The notes below the pieces were generated by a model. It was given only the letters and a program-made list of their open reading frames with translations. It had not been told where the DNA came from and did no database searches. This document shows, piece by piece, positions 11,145-22,435 of a DNA stretch of 64,000 nt (positions within the stretch are counted from its first letter, which is position 1; each line of letters starts with the position of its first letter). The stretch covers positions 120,488 to 184,487 of the forward strand of contig NW_022985573.1 in NCBI RefSeq assembly GCF_010093815.1, in the 5' to 3' direction. Source of the DNA: Pseudovirgaria hyperparasitica (Eukaryota > Ascomycota > Dothideomycetes > Acrospermales > Acrospermaceae). The position numbers and the translations under genes are program-made.

Positions 11145-12047
11145 ATGGGTACCACATCTACACCCTTAGTCCAGCGTCCAGAGGGTAATGGCTATGTCAC
11201 ACCTGCCAGCGTTGGTGAGCGACTTCTCCCCTGATCCGTCGACAGCCGTCTAACCCCTATCAGTTCTGGAATCCGAGACAGACGCGGTGAAAGATACAGC
11301 CATCACCACGATCGCGCAGCTAGTGATGCGTCTAGACGAGCAGGACCAGGCCCTTGAGATGGTGTCGAAGCGGCTCGACAAAGTCGAAGAGCGAGAGAAT
11401 AGCTCTAACAACAAACGGCAAAGGCCGTCACCCGAGAGCTCATCCAATCGATCGAAACGTCAGGCCTTGCCCGTGGATGGACTTGTGCCTGCGAAGAAGG
11501 GGTCACTGTATACGCCTCCAGTTGCAAAACTGCTCTCTATTCCGAAAGGAAAACGCATGGAACAGCTAAAGTGGACGCCCAGTGCATTCTCCTATCCGGA
11601 TGCGCATGGCTGGATCTACTGCGCCTACCCACCCAACCTGATCCGCGTTCAAGATCTTGAGCGCAAGACAGTATCCGACTACGTCATGGCGATGGCCAAA
11701 TACGTCGGTGAACCCCAGTCACACCGGGCTGGCGAAGTGCGTAGAGTCGACTGGCGAATCGTTAAAGAGGAGCTGAGTTACATGCGGCCCGAGGTCTCGA
11801 AGAGGGCTCGGCTGGTTAAGAGAGACGGAGGAGGTGGAATGCCACCACGGACGGACAAGGAGACAATGGTGGAGATCATCGATGATGTGAGCGAGCAGAA
11901 CGTTGCGCTGGCACTTGGGATCGACTATTCAAAAGGAACCTAAACCGTTGGAAGAGCAAGAAGGCATTCTACTTCTATGACATGAGTATCAAGGTAGCGG
12001 AGGAGGCACTGGAGAGGAGTAGAGGGTGGTATTGCTACGCTTTGTAA
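11145..12047 (+). CDS. Unknown coiled-coil protein with NLS-like patch, three exons
   Basis: Exons 11145-11214, 11264-11886 and 11955-12047 give 261 residues. The ATG context (GCCATGG) is excellent. Intron 1 (49 bp) has donor GTGAGC, branch TCTAAC and acceptor CAG. Intron 2 (68 bp) has donor GTGAGC, branch CCTAAAC and acceptor GGAAG. If intron 2 is not removed the protein ends at 11943 after 'YSKGT'; the strongly protein-like third exon (Tyr/Phe-rich, ending WYCYAL) argues for splicing. Residues 37-68 form a heptad-type coiled coil; 74-89 hold a bipartite basic patch (KRQR and RSKR). From about 105 on there is a compact aromatic-rich domain (Trp, Tyr, Pro) that I cannot place. No signal peptide. 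An AATAAA lies 30 nt after the stop. Function unknown; dimerisation and nuclear location are inference. Confidence 0.75.
11215..11263 (+). other. Intron 1 of the 11145-12047 gene
   Basis: 49 bp with GTGAGC donor, TCTAAC branch point and TATCAG acceptor. It splits a Val codon after its first base and removes the TGA of the unspliced frame. Confidence 0.9.
11887..11954 (+). other. Probable intron 2 of the 11145-12047 gene
   Basis: 68 bp, GTGAGC donor (the same hexamer as intron 1), CCTAAAC branch, GGAAG acceptor; phase 0. An alternative acceptor six bases further, GCAAG, would also keep frame. The other reading is no intron and a stop at 11941-11943. Confidence 0.6.
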
Positions 12048-12076
12048 TGTATTCTTAGTGCCAGAGTTCAGATTCC

Positions 12077-12082
12077 AATAAA
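12077..12082 (+). terminator. Polyadenylation signal of the 11145 gene
   Basis: AATAAA, 30 nt downstream of the TAA at 12045-12047, in an AT-rich 3' region. Confidence 0.6.
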
Positions 12083-12298
12083 TGATTCATCCCTTAATGT
12101 CTACCCTGGTCGACCGTACGCAAATCGTCACCAGCACGCAGCATTATCCAAATATGACCTTGTATTCCCACCCATCTTGCCCACCTAACCAAGCCTAGAC
12201 AAATCCACAACTCATAGCGCTACCCATGTTTCGACGAACAAAGAGCTTGTGGTAGAGAGGAAGGACGATATGTGCATACGTTTGTGGAACATTGAGGC

Positions 12299-12431
12299 TG
12301 TAGACGTTATTCATTGATTGAATTAGTTGTGTATGTATATAGAGAGAGAGATAGTCTCTCATAAACCATTTAATGTGGTAACTACTAGTCCTAACCCGGC
12401 AGTTATAATCACTGAGTAACTTCCTTCAATA
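12299..12431 (-). repeat. Solo-type LTR, probably Copia, different family
   Basis: On the minus strand it starts TATTGAAGG (a RIP-changed TGTTGAAGG) at 12431, is preceded by the purine tract GTATAGGGGAG (12432-12442), contains a CT-rich run, and ends TCTACA at 12299. The same purine tract stands before the Copia LTR at 15327, which suggests a related family. No internal domain is seen next to it, so it is a solo LTR or a remnant 3' end. Confidence 0.55.
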
Positions 12432-12443
12432 CTCCCCTATACT

Positions 12444-13473
12444 ATAAACATATATATACAAGGTGATGGAAGCGGCACAAGAATTGGCTGAATAACGCAA
12501 ACCTTCTTCGGGAAAATGTAGGTCCCTAGCTTAAACTGCAGGCGTAACCAGAGCTTGTGAGTTTCTTACTTGAGTTCCGGGTTTGTTTTTGCACTCTTGT
12601 GGCTCAAACCGCTTCTTGCCGATTCCAAATCCTCATCAAGCGGAACAAAAGGTGCCAGCGTCACGGTATATCTGCTATGAAGGGTCAATAGAAGGAAATA
12701 CGAGCGAAGTATAAGCTGAGTAAGAGTACCAACGAGCAGGGGGATCAAAAAGGTCTAACAATGGCGCCTAAGTGATTCGTTCAAGTAGCACTACGGCTGC
12801 CGGTCATGGATGCAAGTTGCTCTTGTTCGCCAAGTATGTGCACAAGAACATGCAGGACGACCTCGGTTTAAAGAGAGCAATTGAGTTCCCCAAAGACAGG
12901 TGATAGGAGTGTGAGCTAGCAAGGAAAGCGCCCTAGGTGAGACTGCGAATGACGAGATCTCAGTGCAAGTGGCGAGCTCTATCAGATACTTCAATGTCCA
13001 TTGCCCGGTTAGCCTGCAGCCCCTTGCGTCCAAAGCGTGCTCTCCAAAACAGACGAACGTCACCTTTCTATCTCTCCTCAGCTACCTTGTGCTTATTATT
13101 CAGGGCAATGAATCTCACGAACCATTCCTTTCATGGTGAGTCAGCGCAGGGTTCAATTCCGATAGATCAGTCAATCTATAGCTTTACGCACGAGCCACGT
13201 GTCTGAAAGGCAGCATCTTCGATTCCAATGCACAGCCAGCTCCAAGCGCCCCTTAGAGAGACCTTAAGCCGCTTGCAAAGCGCTTCCTTGTCTGAAGGTC
13301 AGCACAAGTGCAACCATATTCCACTTAGTTCTTGACTCTTGCTAGTGCTGGCCGATCTTGCACAACAGTCGTCGCGCGTACTTGCTTAGAATCATCTCGG
13401 CGAAGAAAGCTTTCCTGAAGCTTGCTTTAATACTCCCTATCATGCATCTACAGGCCCTAATTCACCCTATATC
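12444..13473. other. Spacer without a supported gene
   Basis: Minus frames of 60 codons (12566-12748) and 90 codons (12791-13063) and a plus frame at 12937-13206 are present but have no domain content or clear splice signals. A tRNA B-box-like GGTTCAATTCC at 13150-13160 lacks a matching stem. This may include the promoter remnant of the HET pseudogene. Confidence 0.4.
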
Positions 13474-14935
13474 ATGACACTACTCAGTACCAAAGAAGAT
13501 AGCATCGAACTAGTGAGCTTTATCGAGACTAAGGCTCCAGATTTCACGATCTTATTACATCGATAACAAACCCCTGCTAGCCGCAAATCAACAATTCACG
13601 ATAGTACTTACTATACTTCGCGGAGTAAACCAATAGGAACCCTCGTGGGTTTGGGAAAGTTGTTGGTACTATAAAAAAGCACGGCCCGATGGACACAAGT
13701 GGATGTGGATTGATAGCTACTATGTTAATCTCATAAGTTCCACTGAGCTACAGGAGTCCCTCAATTCGATGTGGAATTACTATTCACGTGGTAACATATG
13801 CTGAGCATTCTTGGCTGATGTGCAGGACATGTTAGCAGGCGGCAAGAAATTTACGGACAGTGAATGGTAATATAGAGGACAGACATTACAAGACCTAGGT
13901 GCGGCAAGAAGCGTCGAGTTTTATAATTGCGATTGGAAATATAACGAAACTCGATACGAACGAGCTATGTAAATATCGTTCATTACAGCCATTAGCGAGG
14001 ATGTGCTAACACGGCATACGTGTATGAATAATGCATGTGCAGCTAAAAAGCTTTCCTAGGCGGTACATCGGCAAGTCCTTCGAGAGGAAAATTAAAAGAA
14101 TTTACTTTTGGGTCTCTTTCAAGTATACATGACGCTTCACTATGGGGAAGGCCAATAGAAAGCATTCTCTCGTCTGCAGGAAGTACTTTACGCTTCCATA
14201 GGAGATGAGACTATCCTTTCATTTCGTCGGAGTCTTCTTGGAGGCAAGTAACCTCTACTAGCCTATTTTCCTAACAGACTTTGCTCCCGTGCCTCCTATG
14301 GTAAATGTAAGGTCTTTAACTATAATTAGCTAACCTATAGTGCTATTCTCGTATACGAAACCGTACCTCTTAACAATTGAAGATTTAAGGTTTCTCGATG
14401 CCTCGAGATACTAGCCCTCTGCATTCCTCTAAAGAAGGGTGCCGGTAATATATCTCAACGAGTGCGATGTCTTCTTCTTAAGGGAACGGGAATTTAGCTT
14501 ACGTCTTATAGAAGAAGAGTCTTAATCATCTACGACGAGATGCAACTAGAAGAAAGTACAACAATAGGCACAAGTTTCGAGGCTTCTAATGGAATTCAAG
14601 TAATAAGACAGACAACAGCTAATTCGATAGACCACCGGATTGCCACCACAGACGCTCGAATTACACTAGTAACAAATAAATCCAAGGAGGTAGCTTAGGA
14701 AGTGCCTTTTGTTGCTAGCCCACCCTCTTTGCAAGGATATTATATTTCACTTGTCGTAGCGTGGCTCGTGGATGATTGGTCCATACGAAAGATCGCATAG
14801 ACGAATAGAGGGAGGGAACAGCCAGAGCCATATATAAGTAAGATATCGCTCGTTTATACCAAGTCTTAGAAAGTTAGCAAGCGTGGAGCCTAGGTGGCGG
14901 TGTTACTTACGACTTGTGGTACAATTCAACCTTGA
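13474..14935 (+). pseudogene. HET-domain (heterokaryon incompatibility) protein gene, inactivated by RIP-type stops
   Basis: HET proteins act in fungal nonself recognition, where they trigger cell death after fusion of unlike strains. The ATG at 13474 opens a typical HET N terminus. After two frame changes (about 13600-13645 and at an A6 run near 13673) the frame is constant from 13679 on. It shows WMWIDS at 13700-13717 (HET WIDxxCI block), AFLADV at about 13805 (the YLSDV block), TLQDLGAARSVEFY at about 13880 (the TLQELLAP block) and LGLFQVYMTLHYGEG at about 14107 (the LLGIFDVNMPLLYGEG block), followed by a C-terminal region to 14935. In-frame stops lie at 13802, 13868, 13970, 14057, 14093, 14156, 14249, 14327, 14378, 14495, 14696, 14798, 14867 and 14891, all explainable as C-to-T or G-to-A change at Gln, Trp or Arg codons. 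Not functional as it stands. Confidence 0.85.
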
Positions 14936-15171
14936 CAAATTAATTATATGTGGTGTTTCTATTAGAACTTCCTCAACTAAGTATCGATATAGATAGTACG
15001 CCTTCGTATTACGTGCTATCTACTTAGAACATTTAAGGGTGCGTCTATTATAATTAGTATATTATAGAGCGAGTTTAGAAAGGGAAGACTTATACGTTAA
15101 GTTTATAACCTAGTAAAGGTTACGACGTAAAATCTACGTTTATAACACGCTTAAGCTCTAAGTTTTATTAC
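14936..15171. other. Transition from island to RIP-type repeat
   Basis: CpA and TpG vanish over about 14960-15060. The sequence left of the LTR is not matched elsewhere in the window and is the former insertion-site flank of the Copia element. No gene. Confidence 0.5.
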
Positions 15172-15327
15172 AAGTAGAAAGTAGACGTAATTAAGGTCAT
15201 TAAATATATTCTATAATTATATATAGAGAACTAAGTTCTAGGAGATAGAGTCGAAGCTATTTAACCGTTTAGATACTAGTCCCGTTTAGAAAGTAGTATC
15301 TCTTACTTAAAGTACCTTCCGATAACA
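15172..15327 (-). repeat. 3' LTR of a second Copia copy (same family as 2461-2616)
   Basis: About 156 bp, gap-free match to 2461-2616 with RIP-type changes, starting TGTTATCGG on the minus strand at 15327. It is preceded on the minus strand by the purine tract GTATAGGGGAG (15328-15338), which marks it as the 3' LTR. Confidence 0.85.
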
Positions 15328-15716
15328 CTCCCCTATACTAAGTATATATATATACTTAGTACTATTAGAATAAAGGAAAGCTTAAAGTAAGTAATAGTAA
15401 GAGATAGTACTAAAAGAATAAAGGAAAGAGAGATATAAGAGAAATAACTAAGAGAGAAACAGCTATAAGTAAGATAACTCTACTATAAACTAATTATCAT
15501 CTTTATTTAATTTAGTAGTAGTAAGGGTAGTTCTTTTATTCCTATATTAGTAATATTATTATAACTTATAATATACTATATAGATATAACTCTATTAGTA
15601 AATAATTCTTAAACCGCGTAATAGTATATTATAATATATTTAGACTATACTATAATTTACTAGTTTCGGATAAGGGCTATAATAGCTTAATTATCTATAA
15701 GAAGATAAGGAACTAG
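15328..15716 (-). pseudogene. Copia RNase H, C-terminal end, degraded
   Basis: On the minus strand, 15480-15716 encodes the end of a Ty1/Copia RNase H: an Asp-Asn-Gln-Ala-Ile block at about 15686-15700, then Ser-Lys-Tyr-Ile (from SKHI), Gln-Glu-Leu, and the Gly-Ile-Lys-Glu-Leu-Pro block (usually ADxLTKPL). TAG and TAA replace Gln codons. From there to the LTR it is a non-coding 3' leader with short GAATAAAGG repeats. The element is cut at 15716 by the R1 repeat, so RT and integrase are missing. Confidence 0.75.
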
Positions 15717-16055
15717 TATAAGAATAGGGTTATTAGATAGTAGTATAGTTAGATAAAATAATAGGGTATATTCTATTATAGAATAAATTACTACTAAACC
15801 CTTTTAATAGAAATCTAAGAGTATATATATAAAGAGACGCTAATCTATCTAGTATATAACTATTTACTGCCCTTTATACTACCTTCTAACTCTATTAGCT
15901 AAGGTATATATAGATTAGATTATACCTAAGACTAAGTTCTAATAATTATCCCCTTCCTTTAGAAAGCTACCCTTAGTAACCTAGATTATTATCTATCTCT
16001 ATATCTCTATCCTAAATCTTATAAGACCTTAGTTATTCTCTATACTTTATCTTAG
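15717..16055 (+). repeat. Repeat R1, terminal fragment (LTR-like)
   Basis: 339 bp matching 51318-51656 without gaps. It begins TATAAGAATAGGG, where the copy at 51318 has TGTAAGAATAGGG, the TG-to-TA change expected from RIP of an LTR start. A third short copy is at 32453-32492 (reverse). All three share this exact left end next to different flanks, so it is a true element terminus. The right side is cut by LINE-A at about 16056. Confidence 0.75.
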
Positions 16056-19000
16056 GAAAACTTCTCACACCCTAACGGACTAAACTAGTCAATTCAGGGT
16101 AAAACAGCGATTTACATACATTAAACGATAGAGTATACCAAGTATAATAACCTCCGATACACGTGCGTACGTATAGTATATAATACACGATAATACCGAC
16201 GTATAGAGATACTATATATATACGCTCAAAGACTCTTCGATAATATAAGTATAGACTATATCTAATAAACGCTAATACGCTAACCCCCTTTTATTAGTTA
16301 AGGGCTACCCTTAACTAATAACTATAGCGGCCTTAGGCATCGTAATACCCCGGCATACGCCAGATATACCCCTACTAGTACGGTAGAAACGGCTATATAG
16401 CGATATTAATATAGATAGCTAGACACCTATCTAAAATATAGGAACTAACTAAGGGTGCGAAGCGCTATAGATAACCTAGACCGAGGGGACCCCGAGAGGG
16501 GAGACCCTCCTAGATAAAATTAAATACTAGATAATATATATAGAGAGGGACGCCGAGAAGGGAAAGAAGACCCTTCTTTATATATTCCGGGACCTTATCC
16601 GGAACCTAAGAGGAATTACGGAGGAAGAAAGGAAGTCGCCACGAGAGGAACCTAGTAGTAGACTTAACCGAATAGAAGCTAGTCTACGGAGAATCTAGGA
16701 AGAGCTATTCTAAGGTAAGCGCCCTAATATATAGACTTAGATTATAGTAATACCCGGAGCTACCGCACTAAGGACTACTAGAACTATAGATAGAGTATAT
16801 AGTATACGTGTCGTAATCTAGGATAAGAATATACTAGCGTAGATCTAATAGGTATCCCTAAAGGAAATTATAAATAAGATTAATAAATAGAAAGGAATAT
16901 AGTTAAGCGTCGTGGCTACTAAAGTTACGCTAGGTAGGATAGTACTTACTACTATAATAAATACTATATAGTAAAACATCTCGCGAGATCCGAACGCGAT
17001 AGATAGTATCTTCCCTAGCGCGTCTATTAGGGTAGCTATATACCCGATTATAGTATACGTAGTACCTATACGGGGATAGACTATTAGAGCGGAGAATATT
17101 ATACATATAGAATAATCTAACGCGCGAAAATACCCAGGGATTAAGATTATAAAAGCGTGGTAGAAGAACCTATAGGCGATTAAGACGACGGCGAAAAAAC
17201 ACTCTACTATAATTATAGAGCTCCGAGACCCCGCCCTTATATAACGTATTATATAGAAGGGATTCCTAGTAGAAGGAGAGCTCCTTATAGCCGAGCTATA
17301 GAATAGAGCATAGGTAATAATATAGTACTTTAACTATTAAGGGTATAGATATACTATATAAAGGTGCTTATAGAAGACCAAGTGCGGATAGTACCGTGGG
17401 GACCACGCTATCTAGAAGTGCCCTTATAAACCGCGAGGAGACGGACTAAGAAACAGGGATATAGTATAGTATTTAAACTACGACGGGAAATACCCGTCGT
17501 GGTCGTTAACGTGTATAAAATATAAATAGGTTATAGAATATATTCATACGATAAAAGCAAGAGGCGCGAGATAGTTATAGAATATAATACCTACTACGAG
17601 CCCTTCCTTTATAATACCCCTAACCTCCCCTCCGGAAGGTAGTTAGGCGGGATAGTAGACTATCCCAAAGACGATAGGACGACTAAAAGGTATAGTTAAA
17701 GCCGCTGCCGCGCGAGGATAGTCGCGCCTCTAAGGAATAAGTATATAGGTATATATACTTCCTAGTACCTAATAAGGGACTAGAATATACTCCGAATTAT
17801 ATAGATAAATATATAATATAAAAGAGAGAACTAGGCGACGCTCCTTAAAGAGACCGGGGCTATAATACTCGCTATCTAGGAACTCTATAAATACTACTAG
17901 ATAAGTAAACCAACCACACACCCCGGATACTATACTATACACCCTCTAGGACTAGAAAGACGAGTCCTCTTCTATATTTATAGGTTAATACCACTCTTAT
18001 TATAGTTATATACCGAGCGCGATAACCTTAGGATAATACTACACCTATAAATAGATATAGGCCCCCTATATATATATAATATATATAACTAATAACATAT
18101 ACTTATACTAGACGAGATGCTTAAGGGTACCACGGAACTAGGGTAATATATCCTTCTAGGAGACTTTAACCTCTACTACCAATAGTAGGGAGGCCTAGCC
18201 GTAGTTAGGGAAGAACTTAGAGTAAGAGAACTACGTACCCGCTACTACGACTTTCTATACCTACTTATACCTATAGAATAAGTTATATAGAAAAAATATA
18301 AATAGGACGAAGACGGGTCTACGCTTAATCTTACCTTCGCCATAGAGTATATTAGTTACCGGATCTAATACTACCGCCTAGGCCAGGTATAGACGGATTC
18401 CGACTATAAATATATGGAAACTATAATAAACGTATATACCCCGAATGAATAACGGGGACGATAGATATAGAAGAATACTAACTAGGAAAAGTACCTAAAG
18501 GACCTAGAATCAGCGATCCTAGATCTCTCTATAGTCGATATATCTAACGACCTAGCTATAGACCAGGCCGTATAGATACTTCTATAAATATACTAGAATA
18601 CGAGAAATAAACACGTACTATACCGAATATACCGGCCCCTAGAAGTAAAGGGGATTCCTTAAGTATAGGAAAGTAGATAAGACGCCCGAAGGCTATATAT
18701 ACGCGTATACCGTATAAGAATACCCGAGTCGTAGAAAGAATAGAAGGAAGTAATATAATAACGCGATAAAGTCCTCTATAATAAAAGGCGTAAATAGTAG
18801 CGTATAATTACTAGTTAATAGACATGATACGTAATAGGGCTATGGCGCATAGCGAAATGGGCTAAGGGCGTAGACACTCTAACACCCCCGCTACTTATGC
18901 CTCCCCTAATATATTAGGGGAGAACATACTCTATAAGCCTTAAGAAAACTAAGGCCCTACGGGAGGCTATATTCCCTCTCCCGGAACTAGTAGACCTATT

Positions 19001-19241
19001 AGACGTTCACGGCGCCAAATACCTATATATAGTAGACATTCCCGAAGAAGTTACGGAGGAGGATATACTTAATATTATTAAGATACTCCCAAATGATAAA
19101 GCACCCGGACCAGATAGAATTCTAAATTAATGCCTAAAAAGCACTATAAAAGCGACCCTACCACTTATTACTCGTATATTCTAAGCATGCGTCACGTAGG
19201 GGTACCACCCCTAGAGCTTCTAAGTCGCCTATACTATTATA
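16056..19241 (+). mobile_element. LINE-A copy, 5' part (ORF1, endonuclease, RT start)
   Basis: It starts with the LINE-A 5' end (AAAACTTCTCACACCC) and carries the 5' palindrome at 16291-16321. About 17325-17440 encodes two degraded CCHC zinc knuckles of the Tad1-type ORF1 (the second keeps KCPYKPRG). 17760-18460 encodes the AP-type endonuclease, with a Gly-Asp-Phe-Asn block near 18160. 18890-19241 begins the RT, with the NDKAPGPD-type block near 19090. Many Q and W codons are now stops. The copy is cut at 19241 by LINE-B; its distal part would lie in or beyond the gap. Confidence 0.9.
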
Positions 19242-21490
19242 CTTAAAAAAACTTCTTCTACATCCCCAAGAGGCTAACTTGGTCCATTCGGGGTAATATA
19301 CCGAGATATACACCTTAATTAATAGAGTATACCGAGTATACTAACTACTACTATACGCACGTACGTGTAGCGTCGAAACTAAGATATTATCGCCGTGTAA
19401 AGATATATATATACCCTCTTAAAATCCTTACGGAGATAGAGGCACGGACTACGCTACTAGAACGCCGACACGCTAACCCCCTTTTATTAGTTAAGGGTAG
19501 CCCTTAACTAATAAATATGGCGGCCTTAGGCACCGATATACCCCGGTATATACTAGATATACCCCCACCGGTACGATAGAAAAGGCTATATAGCGATATT
19601 ACTAAGGGTAACTATATACCTATCTAAAACGTAGAACACACCTAAAGGCGCACGCCGCTATAGATAGACGGAATAAAGGGGACCCCGAGAGGGGAAACCC
19701 TCCTAGATCGTATTAACTACTAGGTAGTACGTATAGAGAAGGAAGCCGGAGAGGGCTAGAAGACCCTTCTATATATATTCTAGAACCTTATCTAGAATCT
19801 AAAGGGAATTACGGAGGAGAAGAAGAAGATATAACTAGGAGGACTAGAGGGTAGGCTCGACTAAATAGAGGCTAGCCTACGTAGAATCTAGGAGGAACTC
19901 ACTTAAGGTAAGCGCCCTAGTATATAGGTATAAATAGTAGTAATACCGGAGGCTATACTATGGGCCCCCCGGACTAGTGACGTGGCGTATAGTATATACG
20001 TCGTAATCTAGGATAAGGATACCCTAGTATAGGTCTAGTAAGTATCCCTAAAGGATATAGTAAGTAAGATTAACGAATAAAAGGGAATATAGTTAAACGT
20101 TATCGCCGCTAAACTCACGCTAGAAGGAGTAGTACTTACCACGATAACGAATATCACGTAGTAGACCATCTCGCGCGATCTAAACGCGATTAGTAGTATC
20201 TTTCTAGGCGCCTCTATTAGGGCGGCCATATACCCGATATAGGTATACTCTATACCCGTAAGTAGATAGATTATTAGAGAAGAGGATATTACGCGGATAG
20301 AATAGTTAAATAAGCGAAAATACCTAGGGATTAAGATTATAAGAGTATAGTAGAAGAATATATAAGGGATTAAAACTAGATTAAAGGTATACTCTACTAT
20401 AATAGTAGAGCTTAAGAACCCCGCCCTCGCGTATTAAATTACGTAAGAGGGATTCCTAGCGGAAGGGGAGCTTCTTATAGTAGAACCATGGGATAGAGCA
20501 TAGGCGATAATATAGTACTTTAACTATTAGGGATACGGGTATACGGTATAGCGGTACTCCTAAAAGACTAGGTATAGGTGGTATTAATAAGAATATAGTA
20601 CCTAGGAGTGCCCCTACGGGACACGAGGAGAGGGCTAGAGGGATAGAGATACGGCGAAGTACTCTAACTACGATAGTAAGTACCTATCGTGGTCGGCTAC
20701 GTGCGCGAAACGTAAATAGGTTACCGAATATATCTACTTAATCTAGATGAAGGGAGTAAGGTAGCTATAAACGATACGATCTACTACCGTTTCTCTCTTT
20801 ACTATAATACTACTACTATAGACTACCTCCTTATAAGGAAGTAGTTAGAAATAGTAAACCGTTCTAAGAAAGCTAATAATAGGACGGCCCTAAGGAATTA
20901 CTAAGGCCGCCGCCGTATGAGGATAGTCGCGTCTTAGAGGAACAAATATATAGGTCTATATATTCCCTAGCACCTAATGAGAGACTAAGATATACTCCTA
21001 ATTATATAGGTAAACGTATAGTATAAACATAAGAACTAGGCGATACTCCTCGAGGAGACCGGAGCTATAATACTCGCTATATAGGAGCTATATAAATACT
21101 ACTAGACGAATAAACTAATAACATACCTAGAATATTATATAATACACCCCCTAGGACCGGAGAGGAGAGTCCTCTTCCATATCTATAAGTCTATCCTACT
21201 CTTATTATAGTTATATACTAAACGAGATAACCTCCGGATAATACTATACCTCTAGATAAATATTAGACCCCTCTATATATATAATATATATAATTAGAAC
21301 TGATCGCTTTAGGCGGATAATATGCTTAAGGGTACTACCGAGCTAGGATAACATATCCTCCTAGGAGACTTTAACCTCTATTATAGCTAGTAGGGTAGAC
21401 TAACTATCACCCGCGAAGAGCTTCGAGCTAGAGAACTACGTACCTAATACTACGGCTTCCTATACCTTCTTATACTAGTAGAATAGATTA
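19242..21490 (+). mobile_element. LINE-B copy, 5' part, running into an assembly gap
   Basis: It starts with the second LINE 5' end type (ACTTCTTCTACATCCCC) and carries a palindrome at 19484-19514. It runs parallel to the copy at 53150 through ORF1 (zinc-knuckle region about 20500-20620) into the endonuclease (Gly-Asp-Phe-Asn block about 21365-21375). It is interrupted by the run of N. RIP stops throughout. Confidence 0.9.
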
Positions 21491-22435
21491 NNNNNNNNNN
21501 NNNNNNNNNNNNNNNNNNNNNNNNNNNNNNNNNNNNNNNNNNNNNNNNNNNNNNNNNNNNNNNNNNNNNNNNNNNNNNNNNNNNNNNNNNNNNNNNNNNN
21601 NNNNNNNNNNNNNNNNNNNNNNNNNNNNNNNNNNNNNNNNNNNNNNNNNNNNNNNNNNNNNNNNNNNNNNNNNNNNNNNNNNNNNNNNNNNNNNNNNNNN
21701 NNNNNNNNNNNNNNNNNNNNNNNNNNNNNNNNNNNNNNNNNNNNNNNNNNNNNNNNNNNNNNNNNNNNNNNNNNNNNNNNNNNNNNNNNNNNNNNNNNNN
21801 NNNNNNNNNNNNNNNNNNNNNNNNNNNNNNNNNNNNNNNNNNNNNNNNNNNNNNNNNNNNNNNNNNNNNNNNNNNNNNNNNNNNNNNNNNNNNNNNNNNN
21901 NNNNNNNNNNNNNNNNNNNNNNNNNNNNNNNNNNNNNNNNNNNNNNNNNNNNNNNNNNNNNNNNNNNNNNNNNNNNNNNNNNNNNNNNNNNNNNNNNNNN
22001 NNNNNNNNNNNNNNNNNNNNNNNNNNNNNNNNNNNNNNNNNNNNNNNNNNNNNNNNNNNNNNNNNNNNNNNNNNNNNNNNNNNNNNNNNNNNNNNNNNNN
22101 NNNNNNNNNNNNNNNNNNNNNNNNNNNNNNNNNNNNNNNNNNNNNNNNNNNNNNNNNNNNNNNNNNNNNNNNNNNNNNNNNNNNNNNNNNNNNNNNNNNN
22201 NNNNNNNNNNNNNNNNNNNNNNNNNNNNNNNNNNNNNNNNNNNNNNNNNNNNNNNNNNNNNNNNNNNNNNNNNNNNNNNNNNNNNNNNNNNNNNNNNNNN
22301 NNNNNNNNNNNNNNNNNNNNNNNNNNNNNNNNNNNNNNNNNNNNNNNNNNNNNNNNNNNNNNNNNNNNNNNNNNNNNNNNNNNNNNNNNNNNNNNNNNNN
22401 NNNNNNNNNNNNNNNNNNNNNNNNNNNNNNNNNNN
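21491..22435. other. Assembly gap (945 N)
   Basis: Unknown sequence between a plus-strand LINE-B and a minus-strand LINE-A. The gap size may be an estimate. Confidence 1.

Noticed and set aside
10782-11234. 150-codon plus frame before the 11145 gene
   Set aside because: Overlaps the start codon and first intron of a better supported gene in another frame; low-complexity Cys/Phe runs.
13150-13160. tRNA B-box-like GGTTCAATTCC
   Set aside because: The flanking bases do not form a T-arm stem, and no A box or acceptor stem is found.
16291-16321. Repeated palindromes read as CRISPR repeats or bacterial terminators
   Set aside because: Spacing is kilobases and tied to LINE ends; introns and retroelements show a eukaryotic genome.
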